Assembly (NCBI RefSeq): GCF_003853645.1
Contig: NZ_QTPO01000075.1
Coordinates: forward strand, 1 to 32,607
From: Burkholderia sp. Bp9143
Lineage (GTDB): Bacteria > Pseudomonadota > Gammaproteobacteria > Burkholderiales > Burkholderiaceae
Direction of reading: 5' to 3'
Length of the DNA stretch: 32,607 nt
In this document: one piece after another, positions 15,525 to 22,694 of the stretch
Layout of the letters: every line of letters begins with the position of its first letter
How positions within the stretch are numbered: the stretch's first letter is position 1
Program-made: the position numbers and the translations under genes
Notes under the pieces: generated by a model
Told to the model about the DNA's origin: nothing
Database searches by the model: none
The model's input: only the letters and a program-made list of their open reading frames with translations

Positions 15525-16237
15525 TGAATAAGCTCGCACTGCGCAAGCCGGTCACGGCTGACGCGCTCGACAAATATCTCGAAGAACGGGAAGGCCTGGA
15601 GCTCGACCTGACCGACGAAATCCTGCGTTCGCGCAAGCGCGCGTGGCAGGTTGCATGCGGATTTGGCGGCTTCGGAATCTTCGCGCTGTTGCTCGCCGCC
15701 TTCGTGATCTGGCGTTACTGCGAGCCGATCGCAGAGCACATTCTTTGGCGCGACTCATCGACGGGAGCGATTCAGGAGCTTTCTATTCTTCCCGGCGGCA
15801 AGGTCACCAGCTATGGGGAGTTGACGGACGGGTATTGGGTTGCGCAATTCGTCTATCACTACACCGGCTACGAGTTCTATTCCTCGCAAGCCGACTATGA
15901 CTTTGTGAACCTGACAGCCACGGGCGCGCTGGCCGACGAGTACAAGAAGCGCTGGAACGGCCCGAACGCGCCCGACAAGCAGCTTGGCGATTCCGAAATG
16001 ACCACCGTGAAGGTCAATTCCGTCATTCTCGATACGGAGCACGGCATTGCGACGGTGCGTTACACCACCACGAAGAAGTTCAGGAGCCGCCCCGAGCCGG
16101 AACCGACCGTGCATTGGATCGCGACCGTTTCCTATCAGTACGACAAGAAACTGATGACCGCGAAGCAGCGATACATCAACCCGGCCGGTTTTCAGGTCAC
16201 GGCGTTCCGCCCGAACACGGAAGCAACGGAGAAATAA
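15521..16237 (+). CDS. virB8: VirB8-like inner-membrane scaffold protein
   Basis: A 238-residue bitopic protein starting at ATG 15521, overlapping the virB7 end by 4 nt. Residues 1-42 are cytoplasmic and charged. One membrane helix lies at about 43-65 (ending FVIWRY). The rest is a periplasmic NTF2-like domain ending in WIATVSYQYD and NPAGFQVTAF, the latter a motif seen near the end of many VirB8 proteins. It nucleates channel assembly through contacts with VirB9 and VirB10. Confidence 0.92.
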   Translation: MMNKLALRKPVTADALDKYLEEREGLELDLTDEILRSRKRAWQVACGFGGFGIFALLLAAFVIWRYCEPIAEHILWRDSSTGAIQELSILPGGKVTSYGELTDGYWVAQFVYHYTGYEFYSSQADYDFVNLTATGALADEYKKRWNGPNAPDKQLGDSEMTTVKVNSVILDTEHGIATVRYTTTKKFRSRPEPEPTVHWIATVSYQYDKKLMTAKQRYINPAGFQVTAFRPNTEATEK

Positions 16238-16239
16238 CT

Positions 16240-17133
16240 ATGCGACGCGCGATGCTCACTCTTGCCGCCGCGCTCGCACTGACGGGCGCGCAGTATGCGT
16301 GCGCCGTGGGGCCGAAAACCAATTCGCCCCACGACTACCGCATCAAGTCTGTTGTCTTTAACCCGACCGATACCGTCGAGGTCAATTGCGTCATTGGTCT
16401 GTCTCTGACGATCAATGTTGCGCCCGGTGAGCGTTACGTCACGCACACCTTTGGCGACCCCGGCGGCTGGCGACTGTCGCAGAATGCCAATCACATCATG
16501 GTCTGGCCGACGAACGCGAATAGCGACACCAACCTGACGCTGTTCACGGATCGCCGCGTGTATTACATCCTCCTGCACTTCATCGGCTCGCGCGGCGGCG
16601 ATGGTAGTCAGCTCGGCAACACGCCGGCCACGTTCATCAAAACGCCGTGGTCGATGCGCTCGGCCACGCTTGCGCTCAACTACACGTATCCCGACGACGA
16701 CCGAAAGTCGGCGCTCGTGAAAACCAACGCGCAGCGCGTACAAGAAGCACTGGCAAACGCGTCCAGCGCGGGCCTTTCGAACTTGAGCTATTCCCGCTCC
16801 GACGAAGCCGGTACAGAAGACATTCGCCCGGTCAACGTGTGGGACAACTTCCGGTTTACCTACTTCAAGTTTGAGCCGAACGCCGAACTGCCGACCATCA
16901 CCTATATCAATTCGGCCGGCAAAGAGGCGGTGCCAAACGTTCACATCGAAGGGCCAAACCACAACATCATCGTCGCGGAAAACGTTGCACGGCAATGGCG
17001 TATCCGTTCGAAAGACAAGGTGGTTGGCGTGCTCAACGCGAACTACAACCCGTCGATCGGCGCGAACCCGAGCGGCACCGTATCGCCGTATGTGCGCCGC
17101 GTGCAGAAGCAACCCGAAGGAGATAACCAATGA
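16240..17133 (+). CDS. virB9: VirB9-like outer-membrane core protein
   Basis: I place the start at ATG 16240, which gives a proper signal peptide (MRRAMLTLAAALALTG, cleavage near residue 22) and a spacing of 2 nt from virB8. The longer open frame upstream overlaps virB8. The 297-residue mature protein shows the VirB9/CagX order: an N-terminal domain with HTFGDPGGW and MVWPTN, a linker, and a C-terminal domain with NVWDNFRFTYFKF and RQWRIRSKDKVVGV. It forms the outer core ring with VirB7 and VirB10. The stop overlaps the virB10 start. Confidence 0.93.
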   Translation: MRRAMLTLAAALALTGAQYACAVGPKTNSPHDYRIKSVVFNPTDTVEVNCVIGLSLTINVAPGERYVTHTFGDPGGWRLSQNANHIMVWPTNANSDTNLTLFTDRRVYYILLHFIGSRGGDGSQLGNTPATFIKTPWSMRSATLALNYTYPDDDRKSALVKTNAQRVQEALANASSAGLSNLSYSRSDEAGTEDIRPVNVWDNFRFTYFKFEPNAELPTITYINSAGKEAVPNVHIEGPNHNIIVAENVARQWRIRSKDKVVGVLNANYNPSIGANPSGTVSPYVRRVQKQPEGDNQ

Positions 17134-18293
17134 CCGACCGCACCGATACGCCCGCTGTGCAGGACGGCCGGCAGTCGTTCAACAAGGGGCCGCGTGCATC
17201 GACGCCTGGCCTCGTGGCCTTTATCGTCATTGTGATCGCGCTCGGCCTTGGACTTGTCGGCTGGATGGTATACGGTGCGCTGCATCGCAAGCCCGCCGCG
17301 CAGCCCGCAGCCGCCTCAAAGCAGGACAAGCCCTATCAGGGCGCTTTGCCGGAACGCACGTTTAGCGACACGCCGACGAATCCGACGCTCGCGACCGCCC
17401 CGACGCCGGCCAGCGCGCCGGCACAGGAAGAACCGGCACACCAGGACTCGCGGCAGCAACAGGCACCGTCGCCCGAAGCCGTCGCGAATGCGCGCCGGCT
17501 CGGGATTCAGCTTGCGGGCGGCCAGCAGGCCAGCGCCGACCAAGGCCAGGCGCCGGCCGGCGCCCAAGGCGGCGCACCGGCCGGCCAGCCCGCCGGATCG
17601 CCCATGCAACGCGTCAGCTCGAGCAGCGACGCGTTCGACCGGCAGACGACCGCCACCCGGCCGCAGGCCGTCAAGGCGACGTTGCTTGCGCATCCGAGCC
17701 TGACCATCCCGAGCGGCACGATGATCCCTTGCGGCACGAAAACCGAGCTGGACACGACTCAGCCCGGTATGGTCGCGTGCCAGGTGAGCCGCGACGTGTA
17801 TTCGGCTGATGGTCGCGTGAAGCTCATCGACAAGGGCGCGCACGTTGACGGCGAAATCACGGCAGGCATCAAGGCGGGGCAGAACCGCGTATTTGTCCTG
17901 TGGACGCGGGTTCGCAACCCGGATAACACCATCGCCAATCTCGACAGCCCCGGCACGAACGCGCTTGGCAGCTCGGGCATTCCGGGGCAGGTCGATACCC
18001 ACTTCTGGACGCGCTTTGGCGGTGCCATGATGATTTCGCTCTTTTCTGACCTCAGCTCGGGCCTTGTGCAAGCGGCGGCCAACAGTGCGAACAGCGGCAG
18101 CAACAACACGTATCTGAATCTCGATAACACGTCGAACACGTCTAACCAGCTCGCGGCCGAAGCGTTGCGCGCGACCATCGACGTACCGCCGACGCTCTAC
18201 GACGCGCAGGGCGACACGGTGAATATCTATGTCCGCCGCGATGTTGATTTCAGTGACGTGTACACGCTCTCTATGGACGGGACGCAGCCATGA
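17130..18293 (+). CDS. virB10: VirB10-like core protein spanning both membranes
   Basis: A 387-residue protein from ATG 17130. One inner-membrane helix lies at about residues 28-50. A long Pro/Ala/Gln-rich periplasmic linker runs to about 185. The conserved beta-barrel domain follows, with IPSGTMIPCGTKTELDTT and LIDKGAHVDGEI. A hydrophobic antenna-like segment (FGGAMMISLFSDLSS, about 295-309) is visible, as is the final VRRDVDFSDVY. It links energy from the ATPases to outer-membrane gating. The stop overlaps the virB11 start. A copy of the palindrome CGTGTACACG lies in its last codons (18257-18266). Confidence 0.94.
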   Translation: MTDRTDTPAVQDGRQSFNKGPRASTPGLVAFIVIVIALGLGLVGWMVYGALHRKPAAQPAAASKQDKPYQGALPERTFSDTPTNPTLATAPTPASAPAQEEPAHQDSRQQQAPSPEAVANARRLGIQLAGGQQASADQGQAPAGAQGGAPAGQPAGSPMQRVSSSSDAFDRQTTATRPQAVKATLLAHPSLTIPSGTMIPCGTKTELDTTQPGMVACQVSRDVYSADGRVKLIDKGAHVDGEITAGIKAGQNRVFVLWTRVRNPDNTIANLDSPGTNALGSSGIPGQVDTHFWTRFGGAMMISLFSDLSSGLVQAAANSANSGSNNTYLNLDNTSNTSNQLAAEALRATIDVPPTLYDAQGDTVNIYVRRDVDFSDVYTLSMDGTQP

Positions 18294-19306
18294 ACGCACC
18301 GATGCAAGCCAAGTATTTCGACAACAGGTCGTTGCTTCACACGCTCGAACCGTTGCAGAAGTATTTTCAAGACGAGAACGTGTACGAGATGCGCGTGAAC
18401 AGGTTCGGCCAGCTCGTGTGCGCGACCCGGCAAGGCCGCGTCTTTCACGAAGCGCCGTTTCTCACGCATTCCTATCTCAATCGCCTCACTGACACGCTGC
18501 TGAACGCGAACGGGTTGCCCCGGCAACCCGTCAATGACGTGATGCTGCCGGACGGTACGCGCGGCGTAATCTGTTGGCCGCCGGCCGTGCTCGAAGGCAC
18601 GGTACTGATTGCGTTCCGTAAGCACCTCGCCGTGGACAAGACCCTTGAGCAACTGGACGCCGAAGGCCGCTTCGACCAGCTCAAGGTACGAACCTTTGAT
18701 GACGCGACGAAGCTATCCGACTTCGAGCAGGAAATGATCGTCTTGCGCGACGAGCGCCGTTACGTCGAGTTTCTGAAAAAGGCCGTGGTCGGCAAATGCA
18801 ACATCGCGGTAGCAGGGCCGACCAACTCCGGCAAGTCAACGTGGACGCGCACGCTCTTGAATCTCGTGCCACGCAGTGAGCGCGTGATGGTGTTGCAGGA
18901 CACGCACGAAGTGGGTTCAGACGCGCAAGACGAAATCGGCTATCTCATGTACGGCGAACAGGAAGGCCGTTTGTCCGCGCGTGAGTGCCTGCGCACCTGT
19001 ATGCGGCTTTCACCTGATCGCATCTTTCTGACTGAGCTACGCGACGATGCCGCTTGGGACTACCTCAAGAGCGCGAACACCGGCCACCCCGGCAACATCT
19101 TTTCGACGCACTCGGAGAGCGCCGTTGAAACGCCGTGGCGCATCGCGGATCTCGTCAAATCGTCCGAGGTCGGCCGGATGCTCGATTACGACATGATCCT
19201 GCGCACCGTCCACGCCACCATCGACGTGATTATCTATATGCGCGACTGGAACTGCGTTGAGCTGCTGTACGACCCGGTATTCAAGAAGAAGCACGCCAAG
19301 CGCTAA
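18290..19306 (+). CDS. virB11: VirB11 secretion ATPase
   Basis: A 338-residue protein from ATG 18290. Walker A is GPTNSGKST (about residues 177-185). The Asp-box/Walker B region reads RLSPDRIFLTELRDDAAWDYLKSANTGHPG, and the following FSTHSES contains the histidine-box residue. This is the complete motif set of the hexameric VirB11/PulE traffic ATPases that switch the channel between pilus growth and DNA transfer. It completes the virB1-virB11 set in canonical order. Confidence 0.95.
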   Translation: MNAPMQAKYFDNRSLLHTLEPLQKYFQDENVYEMRVNRFGQLVCATRQGRVFHEAPFLTHSYLNRLTDTLLNANGLPRQPVNDVMLPDGTRGVICWPPAVLEGTVLIAFRKHLAVDKTLEQLDAEGRFDQLKVRTFDDATKLSDFEQEMIVLRDERRYVEFLKKAVVGKCNIAVAGPTNSGKSTWTRTLLNLVPRSERVMVLQDTHEVGSDAQDEIGYLMYGEQEGRLSARECLRTCMRLSPDRIFLTELRDDAAWDYLKSANTGHPGNIFSTHSESAVETPWRIADLVKSSEVGRMLDYDMILRTVHATIDVIIYMRDWNCVELLYDPVFKKKHAKR

Positions 19307-19319
19307 AGGAGCCGACACC

Positions 19320-19799
19320 ATGCAGAACACCACCCATCAACTCATCATGAACGCCGTCATCGTGATTGTTGCTGGCACCATTGCGACGGCGATCTATCGA
19401 CGCATCGCGCCGTATCTGTTCCGCCGGCATGGCGAAGCTATGGCCGCTCGGCTTGTGCGCGTCGCAAGTGAGCAGGAACAGGCCAAGCTCAAACAGCGCG
19501 ACCTCAACATGACGCGTAGCCGCGCGCTGCGCGTGCGGCTCACCAACGTTGGCATCTTGGTTGGTTTCTTGCTCATCGTGTGTTTGCTTACCCCGCGCCT
19601 GGGCTTCGCAATCACCAACAACGCCGTCCTGACGTTCGGCGCTTACGTGCTCGTGGGCTATATCGCAGTGCTGCTTGCCCGCGTCGTGCCCGCCGAAGCC
19701 TTGCAAGGACTCACCTGGAACAGCCGCATCGACGTGCGGCTCTATTACGTGTGGCTCTGGCCGCTCAATGTCTTCAAAACCGTTACCGCCAAGCACTAA
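19320..19799 (+). CDS. membrane protein after virB11, unknown, 159 aa
   Basis: I place the start at ATG 19320, with AAGGAG 8 nt upstream. The longer frame overlaps virB11. Three membrane segments are visible: about residues 7-24, 78-96 and 103-123. A charged Gln/Lys/Arg-rich cytoplasmic stretch (about 46-70) lies between the first two, and the tail is aromatic (RLYYVWLWPLNVFKTV). No family was recognised. Co-transcription with virB genes suggests an accessory transfer or surface-exclusion protein. Confidence 0.78.
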   Translation: MQNTTHQLIMNAVIVIVAGTIATAIYRRIAPYLFRRHGEAMAARLVRVASEQEQAKLKQRDLNMTRSRALRVRLTNVGILVGFLLIVCLLTPRLGFAITNNAVLTFGAYVLVGYIAVLLARVVPAEALQGLTWNSRIDVRLYYVWLWPLNVFKTVTAKH

Positions 19800-19813
19800 G
19801 GAAGCTACCCACC

Positions 19814-20080
19814 ATGACGCAGAAAACGCCCCGTAATCCTTCGAATCGTCTGCTGCTGCCGATCGTCAAGCGCGAGCCGGAAAAGACGAAGCTCCCCGTG
19901 CAGCTCGCGCAGGAGATACACGCCGATTTGCTCGCGTACCAGCGGGCCTATCAGGAAATGAACGGCGTAGAGCTATCGCTTGATTTCATCATCGAGCACG
20001 TTCTTATCCAGCACATGAAGCGCGACAAGGCATTCCAGACGTGGAAGGCGACCGCACCGAAGGCGGCCGGCTCGAACTGA
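19814..20080 (+). CDS. DUF2274-like small protein
   Basis: An 88-residue protein from ATG 19814, 14 nt after the previous gene. The core reads KTKLPVQLAQEIHADLLAYQRAYQEMNGVELS then DFIIEHVLIQHMKRDKAFQTW. This matches my memory of DUF2274, a small domain found next to conjugation genes of ICEs and plasmids. The strand-helix-helix layout also resembles ribbon-helix-helix repressors, so a DNA-binding role in transfer control is possible. Neither role is proven. Confidence 0.72.
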   Translation: MTQKTPRNPSNRLLLPIVKREPEKTKLPVQLAQEIHADLLAYQRAYQEMNGVELSLDFIIEHVLIQHMKRDKAFQTWKATAPKAAGSN

Positions 20081-20113
20081 TCGCATCAACTAGCACACGG
20101 AGGACAGAATCAG

Positions 20114-20449
20114 GTGAAAGGCGATACGTACAGGCACCTCAGCGCCGAGCTGCAAAAGTTGGAGCGGCGCATCGAGAGTGCAAGGCAGGACGAACGGCAA
20201 AACGTTTTGCAGGAGATTCGCGAGAAGATGACCGAGTGGGACATTACTTCGAACGAACTCCGACGCTATCGACGTGGCACGTACCACATGAAGCCGGTTG
20301 TCGCGAAGTACCGCGACCCGGCCACCGGCCGCGAATGGAGCGGCCGGGGCCATGAACCGGCCTGGATCGCCGGCAAGGATCGGAGTCTGTTCCTCATCGA
20401 GGACGACGATGCACCGGCCGGCACGCTGCGCGCCGTTCGCGCTGATTGA
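20114..20449 (+). CDS. H-NS-family nucleoid protein
   Basis: A 111-residue protein from GTG 20114, with AGGA about 9 nt upstream. Residues 5-45 form a helical, coiled-coil-like oligomerisation domain. The C-terminal domain reads KYRDPATGREWSGRGHEPAWIAGKD, the Burkholderia/Xanthomonas-type H-NS DNA-binding module, followed by an acidic tail. Plasmid H-NS proteins silence AT-rich plasmid and host genes and reduce the fitness cost of a new plasmid. It is the last gene of the virB operon, so expression of transfer genes would raise its own silencer. Two terminators follow. Confidence 0.88.
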   Translation: MKGDTYRHLSAELQKLERRIESARQDERQNVLQEIREKMTEWDITSNELRRYRRGTYHMKPVVAKYRDPATGREWSGRGHEPAWIAGKDRSLFLIEDDDAPAGTLRAVRAD

Positions 20450-20459
20450 CTCTCTCAGG

Positions 20460-20508
20460 CTCCGCCGGCGGCGGAGTTTTCGACGGTCGCTTCGGCGGCC
20501 GTTTTTTT
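20460..20508 (+). terminator. double intrinsic terminator at the end of the virB operon
   Basis: Two hairpins follow the H-NS gene. CTCCGCC/GGCGGAG with four T's lies at 20460-20480. A stem around TTCG, followed by seven T's, lies at 20482-20508. Together they end the 11.6-kb virB transcript before the convergent accessory module. Confidence 0.82.
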
Positions 20509-20510
20509 GC

Positions 20511-20533
20511 ATGTCGCAAAACTCCTCAGTCGT
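20511..20533. repeat. recombination-site-like repeat, left edge of the accessory module
   Basis: GCAAAACTCCTcAGTcGT at 20516-20533 matches 16 of 18 bases of the site at 22946-22963 in direct orientation. The two copies flank the E2/ImmA/XRE module exactly. The left copy keeps the core and one arm of the right-hand dyad. Confidence 0.6.
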
Positions 20534-20564
20534 CCGGCCAGCGTTCGCGGGCCTTAGCGTTTTG

Positions 20565-21488
20565 CTACATCGAAATGTCGCGGATCTTTGGCGGCTGATT
20601 TCGGCTCAGCAAAAAATTGACTACCTGCTTTGATGGGGAACGCAAGCCGCTAGCCATTGCGTGCGTAAAGTGAAGCGCCTCCGCGATCTGATTCCGCCGT
20701 CGATCGTGTGGTTCGCAACAACGGCCGTACGGACCTCGGGAATCCTCGCATCCGCAGCATTCGTCCAGACGCAATTCGAGAAGGCGTTCGTACGGGAACC
20801 GTACCGCTTGAGGGCCTGGCCAGCGACCAAAGATCCGGAGATGAAGGTGTCGGATTGCCCAAACCGTGTAAATGTCGAGCAATTCAACGAGCGGCTCACC
20901 CACGCACCAGCTGCCGTCTGTTGGCTCGAACGCACATATTGACCCGTCGGGAAAGTTGGTATGCCGCGGTCCGATCCATTCATATCCGATCGCGTCGCTG
21001 CCCCAAAAACCCCAGCCACGCACCATGGCTCGACTAAACGAAACTGCGATCGCAAAGCATGCCCGCATAGAAAACCCCGGTAGCAGCGAGCTTCTGACGA
21101 GCAACCACATTCCGTCGTCGTCGTGCCAATGCTGCGTCCCGGGGTAGGCCGTCTCGACGTCCGTTAGCTCGTTCGTAAATTTCGCCCGAAGCTCTGAGCC
21201 GACGAACGGTGCGGCCGGACCGGGCGCCCCGGATCCGGCGTATGGCCATGCCCATGACCATGCGAATGGCCGTGGTCGGGCTGATGCCCATGCTCTCGAT
21301 CCGGTCTCGGATCGTGTTTTTCCTGATTTGACATTTTCCAACTCCGTGCCCGTGGTCCAAGGAGAAGCGACGGGTTTGCCGGGCACGACAATCCCGCCGT
21401 TCTTTACAACCGGAAAGGAGAACGAGTCCAACTGACGCCCGATCTCACGCAATGCAATCTCTGTTTCTGTGTTCATGAAGGTCGCCAT
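20565..21488 (-). CDS. E2 (ubiquitin-conjugating)-like protein with C-terminal Cys-rich motif
   Basis: From ATG 21488 the product has 307 residues. An in-frame ATG at 21560 is possible. Residues 176-185 read HTNFPDGSIC. This matches the active-site signature of E2 enzymes (HPN...GxIC), with H176, N178 and the presumed catalytic C185. A tryptophan (W194) follows, as in E2 proteins, then helices with WAIRHLHLRIFGRWPG. Residues 244-258 (CCGC...GRCC) resemble a SEC-C-type zinc motif, which accompanies some bacterial E2-like proteins. Residues 60-95 look unnatural (see finding on frames). No E1, JAB peptidase or ubiquitin-like gene was seen nearby. The call is by motif only; target and pathway are unknown. 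Confidence 0.7.
   Translation of the reverse strand: MATFMNTETEIALREIGRQLDSFSFPVVKNGGIVVPGKPVASPWTTGTELENVKSGKTRSETGSRAWASARPRPFAWSWAWPYAGSGAPGPAAPFVGSELRAKFTNELTDVETAYPGTQHWHDDDGMWLLVRSSLLPGFSMRACFAIAVSFSRAMVRGWGFWGSDAIGYEWIGPRHTNFPDGSICAFEPTDGSWCVGEPLVELLDIYTVWAIRHLHLRIFGRWPGPQAVRFPYERLLELRLDECCGCEDSRGPYGRCCEPHDRRRNQIAEALHFTHAMASGLRSPSKQVVNFLLSRNQPPKIRDISM
21164..21334 (-). CDS. His-rich open frame overlapping the E2-like gene
   Basis: In another frame of the same strand, ATG 21334 has GGAG 7 nt upstream and opens 56 residues. They include the histidine-rich stretch DHGHSHGHGHGH, followed by a Pro/Arg-rich end. In this region the frame of the E2-like gene gives improbable Trp/Ala/Arg/Pro-rich protein. 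Either this is a small overlapping gene, or the E2-like gene has shifted frame here and this is its original N-terminal linker. Confidence 0.4.
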   Translation of the reverse strand: MSNQEKHDPRPDREHGHQPDHGHSHGHGHGHTPDPGRPVRPHRSSAQSFGRNLRTS

Positions 21489-21612
21489 TACCGAAAGTCC
21501 GCTTGACTGACCGCGTGCTTGCAACCGCTTCACCTTTCCGCCTCGGCCTTCGCCCTCCATTTCACGGCAAACCGCAGATATGCGGATACGCGGATGTGCG
21601 TATTTTACCACC

Positions 21613-21634
21613 AAAAAGAAGGGGCGCAAGCCCC
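21613..21634 (-). terminator. intrinsic terminator after the ImmA/IrrE-like gene
   Basis: On the minus strand GGGGC-TTGC-GCCCC (21634-21621) is followed by TTCTTTTT (21620-21613). It lies 9 bases past the ImmA/IrrE-like stop. It separates that gene from the E2-like gene, which therefore probably has its own promoter in the AT-richer stretch 21560-21612. Confidence 0.7.
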
Positions 21635-21642
21635 CAGTTGAA

Positions 21643-22371
21643 TCACCCGAAGAGCGATGCCGTTCGTCCCGGCTCGGCCAGCAAACCGAGCCGCAGGAGC
21701 CGGACTCGGGCGGCATCCTGCGACACCTGGTAGCGGTCAGTCACCGCCTGGATCGCCTTTGCGCCAAACTCGGACGAGGGAGTACATGGTGATGGCCCGA
21801 TGTCAGGGAATTCGGAAGCAATGAATTTTCGCACATGGGTAACGGGCATCAACAAGGCGCCACATACATGCCCGGCTTGCCACTCCATCCAGTCCGATAC
21901 CGCGGCGTTCACGATCGTCTCGCGCTTGCAGACCTGAATTCTGTCGGTCCCTGCGTTCTGCGGCGCAGGTTCTTCCCCAAAGTCGAGGGTCATTGCCTGG
22001 GGATCCCACAAATAGGAGTGAAAGTGGACGTGGCCGAACTCGTGAGTAAGAGTGGTGCGAAGCCGATTCTCCCGACGCAAGTCGCCAGCCAATTCCCCGG
22101 CGATACGAACAGATGGCTTACCGCCCGGATTAAATACCGTCACGCCTTCGACGCTTTGCCCAAACCCTGAGAGATCGGCATAAAGGTCGAGGTCGTCGAC
22201 GTGCTTCTCAATTAGTGTTGTGAGATCGTCGGTCGAAACAGGATAGTCAACCTTCCCGTACTTGCTCCTCAGGAAGCCGGAAATGATCTGCTCGCACTCA
22301 CGATCAAGTTCATGCGGCTCATAGTGCGGGCGACGGGCGAAACGCCCAGTACGATCTGGCACCTGTTTCAT
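21643..22371 (-). CDS. ImmA/IrrE-type metallopeptidase
   Basis: A 242-residue protein from ATG 22371, whose start overlaps the stop of the XRE gene by 4 nt. HEFGH at residues 110-114 is the zinc motif. WMEWQAGHVCGALLMP follows at the usual distance and corresponds to the third-ligand helix of the family. ImmA-type peptidases cut their partner XRE repressor to induce mobile-element genes. IrrE-type members act in stress responses. The overlapping XRE gene strongly suggests a repressor-antirepressor pair, with the neighbouring E2-like gene as a possible target. That link is inference. Confidence 0.88.
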   Translation of the reverse strand: MKQVPDRTGRFARRPHYEPHELDRECEQIISGFLRSKYGKVDYPVSTDDLTTLIEKHVDDLDLYADLSGFGQSVEGVTVFNPGGKPSVRIAGELAGDLRRENRLRTTLTHEFGHVHFHSYLWDPQAMTLDFGEEPAPQNAGTDRIQVCKRETIVNAAVSDWMEWQAGHVCGALLMPVTHVRKFIASEFPDIGPSPCTPSSEFGAKAIQAVTDRYQVSQDAARVRLLRLGLLAEPGRTASLFG

Positions 22372-22694
22372 TTCTTTTGGTCGAGTGCTTTACGAAAGGC
22401 AACGAGAGCCTGCTGCACTTTTTCTGGAGGCAGGTTCCGTTCGGTCACATCGGTCGGAAACTTGCCCGCGAGGTAGAAGAGATAGTCTGGATTTAGGTCA
22501 AGCACCGTCGCGAATTGTCGGACCATCAAATCCGACGATGGACTCCGTCGATCGTGCTCTATATCGTTCAGGTATTGAGGAGATATGGGCTCACCATCCT
22601 CTCGCTTGACCCTGGATGCGAGCTCCTTCTGGCTCATCTCCAGCTGTTTTCGCTTTTGCGAGATCTGCTGTCCAAAAGTACTTGGCGCAGACAT
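22368..22694 (-). CDS. XRE-family helix-turn-helix regulator
   Basis: I choose ATG 22694, because AAAGGAG lies 5 nt upstream. A TTG at 22715 would be longer. The 108-residue product has an N-terminal HTH of the XRE/Cro type (FGQQISQKRKQLEMSQKELASRV, then PQYLNDIEHDRRSPSSDLMVRQFATVLDL). A short helical tail follows. Translation is coupled to the metallopeptidase gene, the usual order of repressor and ImmA-like partner. It probably represses its own promoter and perhaps that of the E2-like gene. Confidence 0.88.
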   Translation of the reverse strand: MSAPSTFGQQISQKRKQLEMSQKELASRVKREDGEPISPQYLNDIEHDRRSPSSDLMVRQFATVLDLNPDYLFYLAGKFPTDVTERNLPPEKVQQALVAFRKALDQKK

